The translations under genes were made by a program, and so were the position numbers. This document shows positions 35,760 to 47,266 of a stretch of DNA of 64,000 bases, piece after piece. The notes under the pieces are model-generated. The model worked only from the letters and a program-made list of their open reading frames with translations, searched no databases and had not been told where the DNA came from. This stretch comes from Climacium dendroides. Lineage: Eukaryota; Streptophyta; Bryopsida; Hypnales; Climaciaceae. The DNA lies in NCBI GenBank assembly GCA_950106755.1, contig OX467086.1, positions 15,084,001-15,148,000 on the forward strand. Direction: 5' to 3'. Numbering within the stretch: position 1 is the stretch's first letter; the number at the start of each line of letters is the position of its first letter.

Positions 35760-36910
35760 CTTTCTACAATAGAGACAAGTCCAACGTCCAACATGAAGAG
35801 CAATCAATGACGGTTGAAGACATGCCATATGCCAACCTCATTGACAAAAATCACACAACATCTCTACATATAAAACATCTATCCAGATGGAACCACTACA
35901 ACTTTGAATCCACAATCTTTTCAATGATAAATGACAAGCAACACAATTTTTTATGTTGTCTCTACAATCTTGTCCATCCTTCTCTTCCAAAAGAATAATC
36001 ATATTAGGCAAAATTGCTTTATCCCTCAAAATGATCTGATCAAAAGGTTGTTGGTTCCTTGTGTTGTAAATACATGTAATCTCCAACCTAGAATTGTCAA
36101 AGTTGAGGCTTATAAGCCTCAGTCCTAATACACATATATTTGAGAGTATCTTTGTGTTGCACTATCGTCAAATTCTCCATAACCATTGGCATGGCCCTCT
36201 AGGAATATTCAACTTGATCCTATAGCACCTTTGCCTAAACTCTTGGATCATCCAAATCTATGGCTCGATTTAATTTCTCTTAATGCTAACAATAACTAAT
36301 AAGGACTATATAATGCAAGAAATATTTGTGGACTAAAACGACAACCTTTTGCTATCCATGACAACTTCAAATCCTAATTTCAATGATTGCTTGCCAACAA
36401 CTTGTAATTGTAGAAACCATGCTTGATTCTTTGAACCACCTTCTTTGCTAATCCACCAACCTGTGGGTGGTTCCTTGATGTCATACAGTGGTCAATTAAA
36501 GCTTTAGTGTAAAGCTCTTTAAACGCCCTAAGAATTTTTTTTGGTTTGTTAACACCTCAATAGGAGTTCCAAATTTAGCCAATCTAGTCTCTCTTAAATC
36601 TTTGCTAGATCTTCCTTCCATCCGTGCCAAATAAGATGAAGGATGCTATCCTAGCACTCCTTCTTGATCACGTGTGCCATACCATCGAGTACTAGTCAAA
36701 TTTTCCTCCAAGGGACTTGGATTGTGACTTAAGCCATCATCATCCAAATTTTGCAACTCTACCTAGTGGACTATTTCAAAATTGTACTCCTTCAATAGTA
36801 AGACCTACCTTGCAAGCTTTCCCATGAGTTTATTAAACTCCATCAACCATTTTAGCGGTTGATGATCAAAAAATATAGTCTATGAATTGAACTTCAACCA
36901 ATGAAATGAA
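35760..36910 (-). mobile_element. Degenerate Ty3/gypsy retrotransposon: RNase H and integrase remnants plus C-terminal PHD-type finger
   Basis: Read on minus, broken frames with several stops and shifts give three gypsy landmarks in the correct order. First, near 36730-36900, comes the RNase H segment with DHQPLKWLMEFNKL and then WVLLLKEYNFEIVH-like sequence, in which the W codon is TAG. Second, near 36330-36600, is an integrase segment with FGTPIEVLTNQ, KALIDHCMTSRNHPQ and AKKVVQRIKHG. Third, near 36150-36260, is an integrase C-terminal segment with RAMPMVMENL. After YLQHKEPTT-like sequence, near 35765-35870, lies CDFCQ, a stop, then GWHMACLQPSL and WTCLYC, matching the second half of a PHD finger (Cys-x2-Cys, His-x2-Cys, Cys-x2-Cys). 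Reverse transcriptase and much of the integrase core are missing. It is a dead copy. No LTRs found. Confidence 0.78.
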
Positions 36911-37439
36911 GTTTATTAAGTCTAGTTTCTAATCCAACTATTTTTTTAACATAAAATAGAATCTTTCAATGCAATTAACCATGCTCTTCTAATCTTTTAA
37001 TTATTAAAATTCACTAGAAATTGGTTTACATTATGATATACATGCTTAAAGAAAATCTTCAAACTTTTTTTTAGAGAATCCTACAAAGTAAACCAGTCCA
37101 ATTATATTCACTATCCAATTCAGCCCGCTACTTTCAGCCCTAATTCTATGAAAAAAACATCCAAATTCATTCATTTTTTTTAACAAAATCAATATATTAA
37201 TACCTATAAGGGGTAACATGTCAATCCTTGATTGGTGAGTACTCAAGTGCCAAAAGAAACATGGAGAGGCAATTATGAAATGTTTATGGAACGTTTATGA
37301 CTCCACTCTATGGGTATTTTTGTAACTTCAAGGTAGACTACTTTAGAAATTCTCAAAAATTATAATTCCATTTAGATTTGATTTGTGAAACAAGCGCACA
37401 CCTCTAGAAGAATATGTGTCCTTGATGAAGTTGGCCCTA

Positions 37440-37800
37440 AGATATCAATACCTTAAGTTAGGCTATTTGTTTTGTTTTTGTTTGTTACATTGAGATCCCT
37501 TGGACTGTGCGTCCCTTGATTGCATTCTTGGTAATGTTAGAACTCTTTATGAAGAAGGTGCACAGGCTTTGTTTCATGGCTTTTTGACTCATAGAGTTTT
37601 GATTCAAAGAAGGAACGATATCAAATTTTAAATTTTCTAAGAATAAAAATAAATAAAAAAATTGATTTTGTTTCATGGTGTTGGAACATAAAGTGAGAAA
37701 GTTATGAATTTTATTTTATTTTTAATTTTAAATTTTTTAAAAATACTTTTATTTTTATTTTGTTTATAGCTGTCGCAATTGCACAAGGTACACTACCCTA
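37440..37800 (+). repeat. Dispersed repeat, second family (copy 2)
   Basis: It contains GTTTTGTTTTTGTTTGTTAC, ACTGTGCGTCCCTTG, CAGGCTTTGTTTCATGG and GCACAAGGTACACTACCCTA in the same order as the copies at 9133 and 45418. It looks like a longer copy than the one at 9133. Confidence 0.55.
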
Positions 37801-39094
37801 TGCTTGGGTTAGATTTGTTAAAGAATAATTCAAAATATAATTAAATATAATAAATATATTAAAAAAGACATTATGAAATATATATGTAAAAAATCCACAT
37901 AATGCATGAGCTTACTAAGCTTAGTCCTTTTTCTCCCCTTGAAGAGAGATTGTGTTCATTGAAAGGGATTGAAACTATTCTAGTCCTACTAACTTACTAA
38001 GTTGGGAGGACTTTACTAAAGTAGAATTGTCCATTACCATACAAACTTGCTATCAAGGTGCTTTGGAGAAGTTATTTGTCAACTCCCATATTTTTCAATA
38101 TTCCACCTTTGAATAGATCCTTGTTGAAGTATGGACAAACCCTTGTTAAAATATAAGCCAACTTGTCCACTTTTCAAGTGCATTGCCATCATGATAAAAG
38201 GTTGGTAAGATTGTGATAATGAATGGGTCACTAACGCAATAGGAGGGGGCCCTAGGTGGCAAAATTGGATGGATGGTGGTAATGGGCAGTTCTACCTTAC
38301 TAAAGTTTACAAATGATTCAATAAAGCCCTTAGTACCGCAGTAAAGTTGTAAGGATCTTCATTAAGATCACAAAATATTTGAAATCTTGTGAAATGAAAT
38401 CCCAAACATTTCTAAATTGAGTGAATGAAAGGATATTAACCTCCACAAAAATGATTTTGTACGGGGTCTAATGAATTTGACCTAAAACACATAATAGTTC
38501 AGATTGCAAATTGGGGTGGTAATAGGCCTGTCTACCTTAGGTGATATACTTTTTCTTCACTTTTTCTTCAAAAATTGATGATACTTTCAAATTTTCTCTA
38601 AAAACAAATCTAAATATTTCTATGACTTGCAATAGGGAATCAAAGGAACCATAATAATGAGTCAGTATGTGCAACTGAATGTGACATCATGAACAACTGA
38701 GAACTGCTGACTATATATTGTTTACTGATAAATTTCAAATTCAAAAACGTTACCTGTTCTGTATAAATTATAGTTGTTGACTAACTTCGTTCCACTGGTT
38801 ACTTACTAAGGCATTTAATTTATCTCAGTTTAGAACGATAGGATTGGTTCATTTGGTTGGACCCAACTCCCCCAAGACAGATGAAACTAAATATCTGGTG
38901 CTTCCACTCAAACAGTGGTAAGTTATGGAAGCAACTTCGGAAGGACGTCAGTTGGGAACTAAAAGAAAAAGTAGTTTTTTTCCATGTTGGAGAATGGATG
39001 GATTTCATCCATTTGTGGGGGGCAACTTTAGAAACCTTTCAAGGACAATGGAGTGGTTTTGGAAATCATCAATTTTTTTTATGACCATGTGAAG
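37801..39094. other. Intergenic DNA with one unassigned ORF
   Basis: Mostly AT-rich. A plus-strand ATG frame at 38857-39084 (75 codons, rich in Trp, containing KLWKQLRKDVSWELKEK) looks more protein-like than chance frames nearby. A paired minus frame overlaps it. It might be a scrap of a transposon protein, but I cannot match it to a family. Confidence 0.35.
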
Positions 39095-39265
39095 CATTGG
39101 CTTAAAAAATTGTAAAAGCACTCATTGCAAGACATACTATTGTAGAAGACTTCCCTTGTTCTTGCAAAATTCCAAGGATGAATAGTTGCACTTTTGTCCT
39201 ACATAGAGAGATCCTTTGTCATCCATCGGACGCAAAATGTTTGCCTTGATGTTTAAGGGTTAATA
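39095..39265 (+). repeat. Dispersed repeat, partner of 29381-29560
   Basis: It shares TGTAGAAGAC, GGATGAATAGTTGCACTTT and CCTTTGTCATCCATCGGAC with the copy near 29.4 kb. The right border GTTTAAGGGTTAA has TTAA and resembles a terminus of the TTAA-flanked family. Confidence 0.6.
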
Positions 39266-39967
39266 CTAATAGGGATTTAGTTGTCATACTTTTTTTTGAG
39301 AATGAAACTTCTATGGAAAATGAGAAGGTATAGAGTGACTAGATGAGCCTAATAGGTTTTTACCATGAGACATGGCTTATTAATCTTCTTCGCGGCTTCT
39401 CAATCTTTATGTTCAATCTTCACTTCTAAGAGAAGAGAAAAAACTTTTGAAAATGGGCACTTTGTAATTGAAGGAGAGGGTGTCACATCTTGGCTTACTC
39501 TTTGAAGATTGAGAATGGAAAGAAGAAGTTGTGACAACCCCTAATATTATCACAACATTGAGTTCAGTTCAAGTCATATTAGTTGTTTTTTGGTTTTGTA
39601 TGGGATAATTTATTAAAAAAGATAATAATTTATATATTATATTTCAAGATTTTAAGATTCTTTTTTGAAAACTTGATTTTGGCATTGAAAATGAAATGCT
39701 TTGTTCTAACGAATAATACAAATCTAATAGAGTGTAATTTCTAGTTTGTTTTAAAATTTTGAAAAATTCTTTAAAATGAACATTTTGCTGAAATTTGAAG
39801 ATAAGGATCTATAACCATGTTTCTAAATGGAGAATGGGACAGAAACTTTCTTTATACTAGTCAAGGTCTTCTATACTATAATACTTTTGTTCTAAAATTC
39901 CCATTGCTAAGAAATGAAAATGAAAAATTACCATCATAAAAATAGGGAGGATTTTAAATTTTGATCT

Positions 39968-40765
39968 TTATCTGCAAAAGTCCAAAGACCTTTCTTTATC
40001 AAAAAATAGTCAAAATTTCCATTTCTATTGCAAAGAGCCAAAAAAAATTTAAAACTCTTTTTTTTCCATCATATTTAACTACATGATCTTGCAATAGCCT
40101 AGTATAAAAATGTATTGAAGAAATTTTAGAAACTTTGACAACATAGATTGCAAGATAATTGTGTTCAAGGCAAACAAAAGAGTTGTCTTTTACCTTATTT
40201 GACTAGATTATAAGACTTTGAATCTTTTTAACTTCAAAATTTATACACTACTAATATTGATTTGAAAGGAAAATTTAATCGTTAATTGCTCTGAAAAGGA
40301 ATTGAAACCTACTAATTGCAATGGTCAAATTGATCTAGCAAGTATACTAAAACTTATAAAAAAATTTGTTTTGAAAAATTACAAAAATTGAGTTAAAAAA
40401 AGAAATCAAATACTTTATTTTCTCAAAAAATGCTATAATTGCCCACAAAACAAGAAGCCCCATGACTTTCACATCACTAATTCAAATGGAATGAATCAAA
40501 GCTTTTCATGAAAATAAAATATACAATACAAATAATAATTTTGATTAAATTTTTTTTTGTTGCTTTACAAGTTTCATTTTGTGCTTAGGATGGCATAACT
40601 TTTGTCCCATGCACCAATTGAAATAAAAATTACATCCTTCAAGAGCTTTTTTGTTTTTCTACCTTAAAAACAATTTCAAAATATCACTACAAAACCCTAA
40701 GACCTCAGTAGTCTACTTTAAATCCATTTTGTTCCATGAAGGAACAATGGGACTTCAAGGATTAA
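39968..40765 (-). mobile_element. TTAA-flanked, piggyBac-like element (copy E), inverted
   Basis: Read on minus, it starts TTAATCCTTGAAGTCCCATT, carries the subterminal pair TTGTTCC and GGAACAA, and follows the same interior as copy A (for example TTTATTTCAATTGGTGC and AAAAGTTATGCC). The far end, near 39968, is decayed but retains the GGTCTTTGGAC-like block seen in copy B. It has extra internal blocks compared with copy A, so it is an older or longer member. Confidence 0.58.
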
Positions 40766-41239
40766 TAGTTAAGGAACACATGAGCTCCATGCCAAGTATG
40801 AAGCCCTCAATTGAAGAGGCTTTGAAGGCTAGGAAACATTGGTACAAATAACATTTCGCAACAAAGTATTTGTATAAAAAAAAAGGAGTGGATTAAATCT
40901 TTATAGTTTGTAGAGACTTGAATATACAATATTGTATTTGACTCCTTGAGTATATATAATGTACAAAAACATGACAAGACATACACCATTGGATTGATAA
41001 TTTAGTAGTTAGTTTAGTTTGTTTGGATGTCTATTAGTACCTAAATCTTATCATGCTCAAATATTGCACCATGCAATGTGCACGTAGAATATGAGATTGT
41101 TTTGCAACCTCTAAGACACTTGTAGGAGCTGCAACAATCAGTGGTCCATATTGAGAGTGCTTTGTGCCATTGGATTTGAATGCAAATGTTTGTAATTCTT
41201 GCACCTACCATGTTGCATCCAAAATTAGTCTTCTAGACT

Positions 41240-42024
41240 TTAATGGTTAACTTCTCTATATTTCCCTCTATAGTTCTATAGTTTATCCACATAAATATTA
41301 CACTTTCTAGTTCAAAGTGAAAAAATGGGGAAAAATGTTTTTGTTTGCATATGCAACCATAGAATCTTATAATAGACTAGTATTAATTATGAAAGCATGT
41401 GGAAGACATTTCAAAAACTTTAACCGAAAACAAATGCAAGATTACTTTTTGATGTTTTTGTATTGTATTAAACTAGGTCATAAGACCTTGAACATTCTTA
41501 ACTTAGAAATTTTCATTGTAATGAAAAATTAAATCATTAATATTTTCAAATGGAGTTCAAACATGTAAGTAATAACCATGCATTTGGCTTCTTGAAAGGA
41601 ATGTAAATCCTATGGACCTTACTTTTAATCATGAAAATTGAATTCAAAAATGAATCTTGAAAATTATCTTTGTAGGAAGATGTTTTGATTGCTACAAACT
41701 AAAATTCTTTACAATTTTCACATCACTAACCCAAATGTAACAATTCAAAGATTTGCATGTAGTCATAAATATATTCTATAATAAATTGATTATTTAATTA
41801 TTATTTAATTTTTGTGTTTCTATGTTTGCCCAAATTTGAACATTACATGCTTAAGGGGTATAACTTTTGCTCCAAAAAATTGATTAAAATAAAAAAAACT
41901 ATACTTTCAAAAAGCTAATCAAAACACTTCTCTTCAGAAAGAGTTTCAATAAATCTTGACAAAAATTAAAATCACATGAAGTTTAATTTATTACTCAAGG
42001 GAACATATGCTCTTTAGGGGTAAA
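41240..42024 (-). mobile_element. TTAA-family element (copy F), inverted and decayed
   Basis: Near 42011-42024 the sequence CTCTTTAGGGGTAAAA is a mutated terminus of the family. Further left come the inverse of GGAGCAAAAGTTATACC and the other family words in order. The left end is not well defined. The terminal TTAA is no longer intact at the right end. Confidence 0.45.
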
Positions 42025-43847
42025 ATTAGTCATGCTAAATTTTTACAATCAAAGTTTTGGTTATATGTCAAATTGGTATTTCATCAGATGGAATTTGAGG
42101 TGTGGAATTTGAGGTGTACAAAGGGCCGTTTCAGGCTTGTTCCCTTGCTGTTTTCCCCACAACGAGGGAACAACCAACTATCAAGGAAAAAAAATTCAAA
42201 AAAATAAAATTAGTTCTTAGAATGCAAAAAAGTTGAAATTTAAAATAAAAAAATTCCAAAAATGATGTGGCCGGGTCTCAGCCACATTAGCTTGTTGGGC
42301 TGTCATTGCTCTGCTGCTGAAATCCCATCTAATGCAACAAGTGTCTACAAACTATACTTTAAGATTGGTAGAATGGTAGAGAGGTTAAATTTAGTGAACA
42401 CTATATGAAATATTGAGCAAAATTTCTTATCCCTCCATATTCTTCAAAGTACATCTTACTTATTTATCTAGTTTGAATCAATTGCTATGACCACTAATTT
42501 CTCCTATCACGAAGGCCAAAAATTAACTATTACAAAAATCATGTCACTAAAACTAATTCCATTTAATAATATTCTCATAAAAAAATAAGATTTCAACTTG
42601 CCCTTATGTAGATATATTATAAGGAGTATGACTTTAATAAAAGTCAGTGTCACATTCATTAATAGGATAAAATAGTGTACAAACACTTCACTAATAACAA
42701 AATTTAGTATAATCCATACTAATTCATTTATAAATGCTATAAATATTTACCTTTTATGAATATTTTTAACCAAGACTACAAATATCTATACTATTCGAAG
42801 AAGAACTCAAGATCTTTGTAAACAAATCAAAGAATCCAAAGTTTATTCTACAAAGAAACAAAAACCAAAAATCAAAAGGCTAAGGGTAGAGCCTTGGAAA
42901 AAGAATGTCACATCCAACAACCAAGATATCCCACATGGCTCCTACCACTCTCTGTATATATAAAGAGTTAATTTTCACAATGCTAAACACAAATTAAGAT
43001 TGGCTTGGGAAGTAAAGTGAGGTAATTGAGTTTTAGAATTCATTATTTCCTATGATTTGAATGCTCTTTTTCTGAAGTTTTAATCAAAACTTCATAGACA
43101 TTTTTCTCTTTGGTGACCTAGTCGTGTGTTATACTTATTGATAAAATGTTGCTTTTCAAATCAACTCCCTAGTTTAGTCTTGCTTCTACATTGCCTACGC
43201 CACTTGCATTTCCCACCACTTGTGCGCATTCATGACAATGAATTAATCTCAACCTATGAGAAAACAATGGTGCTCATGTTCAAAAAGGGTGTCACAACAT
43301 CTTCTTACTCAACGACTTCCCATTAGCTCCTTATTTCTCTTACTGCGCTTGTATTCTGCGATAAAATTTACTTCTTGGAAGAGGAGTGACTACCCTTATT
43401 GTTGACCACAACTGCCTTGTAGATGATTAACCAAAAGTGTCCCACCTCTTTTATTGGGACAAGATTTGTACCCAAACCTATAGCATTCCAAACGAATTAT
43501 ACTAAATATCATTATTATTGTATTGTAGGGCAAACAATAAAATGTGCTATAGTATTTTGGTTCTGGTTGAGAAATGAGGGGTAAGCCCAACAGTTATTCT
43601 AATGATATCTATTTCTTACAATTAGTGTTACTTTCAAAGTATAAAATATAGAAATTTGTCTCTTCCGGGTTTCTAATGGAAGTTGACTACCTCTCAAAGT
43701 CCTCGTTGTCGCACTATAAATGCGTACATAATGTAAAAAGATATATTAATATCTTATTTTGATAGATTCGACTATAATAAAATAGAAAAAGAATGACATC
43801 ATGATAAATAGCTTCAAAGGTGGCGCCTTCTTGTTATAGCTTGTCGT
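42025..43847. other. Intergenic DNA, no gene seen
   Basis: AT-rich. A piece near 42115-42345, with words such as GGGCCGTTTCAGGCTTG and CCCATCTAATG, resembles parts of the interior of the CACTA MITE at 3.5-4.0 kb and may be a distant relative. No gene recognised. Confidence 0.4.
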
Positions 43848-44302
43848 CTATTTAAAAAGATGCAACCATTTTTGAGTTCCATTTGTTTGGTTTAGTATTT
43901 TTTTGTTTTTTATTTTAAATTTTAGTATGTCAAATTGAAGGGTTTTTTGAGTCCCATGATGAACAATCTCAACCAGAAGCAAAATTTGAGTTTTTACAAC
44001 TGTCGAATCAACCTCTTCTACTATTGGGTCTTGCACTATTGCATGAACGTCTTGAAGAAGAAGCTTGGCCTTCTTGACCACCAAAGTAGCCTCACGTGAA
44101 GTAGCATTGGCATGAGAACCTTCAACACGATACTTGAGCGTTGGTGATCTTGTTGCAAGTCGAATGTGTTGAGCCCAACAGTTGAGAAGTGACATTTGAA
44201 GGATGTTTTGAGGGTTTGAATATCGATCAATATTATTGTATGATGAAGCTTGTAAAAAGAAGTTATGGCCACCAACGATGGTTAGAAGGGCTAATCAATC
44301 CT
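43848..44302 (-). pseudogene. Unidentified protein-like open frame, possible gene fragment
   Basis: A minus-strand frame stays open for about 150 codons. It begins after an acceptor-like GATTGATTAG near 44303 and contains an internal ATG at 44193-44195. Residues such as LLNCWAQHIRLATRSPTL and REATLVVKKAKLLLQDVH look like genuine protein, with mixed amphipathic composition. The last 20 or so codons turn lysine and asparagine rich, as if reading into non-coding DNA. I do not recognise the family. It could be an exon of a larger gene or a fragment captured in the repeat-rich region. Confidence 0.35.
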
Positions 44303-44309
44303 TTGACAA

Positions 44310-45417
44310 AGGCAAATTGTACAGATTACATTGCTGCCACTATAAAATGCACTCTTAAGTTTTTGTAGATAAAGTGAGGTTTTCTTGGAACTTTTATTTT
44401 TTACCTCTAGTAGACATCTAATAGACATCCTAGTGTTTTTATAAATTTTATTTTGTGTGTTTAAGGTCATAGAAGGAAAATATATAAATTAATAGTCTTT
44501 TAGTGATTTTAGAGTAATCTACCTTTTAGTTAAAGAGATAAATTTTATAATTTGGTCAAATATTTGACCAATGGGTGGTAGGGTAGCCTTTTGGCCAAGT
44601 TATGGGCTAATATTCACTTGGTTTTGCATTATTGAGTTGTATTATTGAGGTGGAAGATAAGGTGACACAATTCATCTTCTTCTCCGTTGTTGATTTAGGA
44701 GGCCCAAATGTTTGAAGAGCCATATTGTGTTGAGTTTTGAGAAATTTGGAATGAAAATTAGAGGAGTTTTGTATCATGCTATCATCTTTCCAAAAAGTCT
44801 TCTCTTGCTTGAATTCAAGTTGTGAGTTGAGATTTGTGCTAATTTGAGTGGAGGAGGGTAGTTTGAGCAGAGGAGGGTTTGTTGCCTCCTATGTGAAAGG
44901 GCAGAGACTTCGACCTACTATAAAAGACAGATAAGTCTTTGGTTTACAATGAAATTTGAAAATGTTATGGGAAATTTTGTTAGCTTTCCAAGTAAATATC
45001 ATTTGTTGTATTTGAAGCATTTATGAGTGAGTTGTGAATGTGGAAGTGAAGGAGGGTTTGCTTTCCTTAATTTTAAAGGCCAAAACTTTGAGATAGGCTT
45101 GTTTTCTTAAAAAGACAAATTTGATCATTTATTCTTTCATTGGGCTTATTTTCTTCTCCTTTCTCTCTTTCAGTTCCTTTTTTCTTCACCTTCTAGTTTA
45201 TTTTTTTATAAGTTGAAAACTGGCCTCTCCAATTCTCCATCTTTTTTTAGTCTCTCTCTAAATTTTGTCCAATCAACAATTTTGATTATTCTCTTGCACG
45301 TACCTCTTGTAAATATCTCAATTCCAATTTATTTATTTTTATCTTTTTTGCAAGGTTAGTCCAATTTTGTACATGAAAGTTTGCTTTAAGTTACCAAGCA
45401 TCCATCTATTAAGATAG
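44310..45417. other. Intergenic DNA, no gene seen
   Basis: AT-rich sequence with CT-rich runs near 45150-45250. Nothing recognised. Confidence 0.45.
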
Positions 45418-46115
45418 GTAGTCTGTTTTGTTTGTTATGTTGAGATCTCCTCAACTATGCATCGTTTAGTCATGTGCTTAGTATTGTCAGAAAGCCCTCT
45501 GCAAGGAGAGATGCACGGACTTTGTTTGGTGGCATTTGGACCAATTATGAAAAAGTTATTGAATTTCAAAGTTCTTGTGAATTAGAAAATTACAATAATT
45601 ACCTTTACTTGAATTTTGGTAGTGGCAATGGCACTAGGTACATTGATTCATACTTTAAGTTAGGATGTTTTTTTGTTTTGTTTTTTTGTTTGTTATTGTG
45701 AGATTTCTAGAATCATACTTTAAGTTAGGATGTTTTTTTGTTTTGTTTTTTTGTTTGTTATTGTGAGATTTCTAGAACTGTGTGTCCCTGGTTGTGTTTA
45801 AGTTAGGATGTTTTTTTGTTTTGTTTTTTTGTTTGTTATTGTGAGATTTCTAGAATCATACTTTAAGTTAGGATGTTTTTTTGTTTTGTTTTTTTGTTTG
45901 TTATTGTGAGATTTCTAGAACTGTGTGTCCCTGGTTGTGTTCTTGGTATTGTTGAAAAGTTCTTTGTGAGGAGGGGGATACACAGGAGGGATGCTCAAGT
46001 TTTGTTTTGTGGTGTTTGAACCTAGAGTGTGAAAGATATTGAATAATGAAGTTTTTAGGGATTAAAAAGATTTAGAAAATGACTTTTACTTTTATTTTGG
46101 TTGTGGCAATGGCAA
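45418..46115 (+). repeat. Dispersed repeat, second family (copies 3 and 4) with internal amplification
   Basis: Two adjacent copies of the element seen at 9133 and 37440 lie head to tail. Between them, 45645-45945, a unit of about 66 bp (ACTTTAAGTTAGGATG, a TTTTTTTGTTTTG run, then TTATTGTGAGATTTCTAGAA) is present four times. A linker, CTGTGTGTCCCTGGTTGTG, follows the second and fourth units, showing a higher-order duplication of two units plus linker. Confidence 0.75.
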
Positions 46116-46159
46116 AGGGCACACTCAGATGTGGAATGAAGGCCATTGTTCTCAAATCA

Positions 46160-46480
46160 TAAATAAAAATGGTACACTGATGAGAGTCAATATAAAAGGT
46201 AGAGGATGCAATGTTTTTTTGTTTTTTTTTTAATTTAAATTTTTTTTTAAACAAATGGAGAACCATTATATTAAAAACCACGGAAATAGCCAAGTCTGAG
46301 GCTGGACACATGAAGAGAAGATGCAGTGATATTTTGCTTCACCATAAAATAAAAATAAAAACAAAAATGGTACACCGATGAGAGCCAATATAAAAGATAC
46401 TTAGAGGGTGCAGTAATATTTTGCTTCACCATGAAATTAAAATTAAAAATAAAATGGTACACTGATGAGAGACACGGCAT
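46160..46480 (+). repeat. Tandem repeat, unit about 90 bp, about three copies
   Basis: GCAGTGATATTTTGCTTCAC, AATGGTACACCGATGAGAG and CAATATAAAAG recur. The first copy is interrupted by T-rich sequence. It ends where composition changes into the next gene island. Confidence 0.65.
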
Positions 46481-46929
46481 TCATTCCACATTAGAAGAGA
46501 CATGCGGTATCAATACAACGCGTAAAAGAGAAAACTTTAGATTTAGAAAACTACTGTAGGTCACGAATGGAGCTGGACAGCTGCGAACGCGTTTAGCTTT
46601 AGTTAGATACAACCTAATATAAGATGAACGAAACAGCGTATTAAACTCAACCTAAATATACGCTATTTCTTACTTTTCCACTAATAACTACATCCGTGTT
46701 TCAATTGCTTCGAACACAACCACAGCTCATTTGCAAGGGGCTCATATCAGTGCTCACAACCAAGATAACAAACAATATCTTCAGCAGACCCGAATTGACA
46801 AAGAACACATAACTGTGTGTTTTATTGGAAGTAGAAGCATTCGGAGTTACAAATCCATGCGAAACAAATCGTTACAGTTCCTGCCTAACAAATCGAGTAT
46901 CTGTAAAAAGAATGTGGAGGGTTAATCTC

Positions 46930-47146
46930 TCAGAATTTGACCAAAGAAACATGGTCTGGCGATGATTTGCCGTGAATCTCAATGTTGTATTCCTGTGGAT
47001 CAATAATCGGTGATGACGACATCGAAGTAGTTGTTGGCACTGATGTTGTTGTTGTTGTAGTTGTTACTGTACTGTACAAATCCATGTCAGGGTGCTGTTG
47101 GTGAGCTAATTCCAACACCTCTGAAGATAAATCTGATCTCCGGGTG
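46930..47146 (-). other. Exon-like open frame downstream of the remorin-like gene
   Basis: Behind a good acceptor (TTGCATTAG at 47147) a frame encodes RRSDLSSEVLELAHQQ, a threonine run from ACA/ACT codons, and a protein-like end PIIDPQEYNIEIHGKSS before the stop. It cannot be joined in frame to the remorin-like gene because that gene stops at 47267 and has no suitable donor. It may be the last exon of another transcript, an alternative isoform, or part of the 3' untranslated region. Confidence 0.3.
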
Positions 47147-47266
47147 CTAATGCAATGGTACACTCGTGAGTATTTCACGCCGCTGATAAAACGGGTTGAT
47201 CAATTCTCTTGTTGGTTTCAAAATATTGTGGTGGGTTCCGAAAGTAACTGCTGTCTGGTGTTTTGC

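Noticed and set aside
38857..39084. Non-LTR retrotransposon or other transposon protein fragment
   Set aside because: The tryptophan-rich frame is suggestive, but I could not match any conserved motif, so it is only noted as an unassigned ORF.
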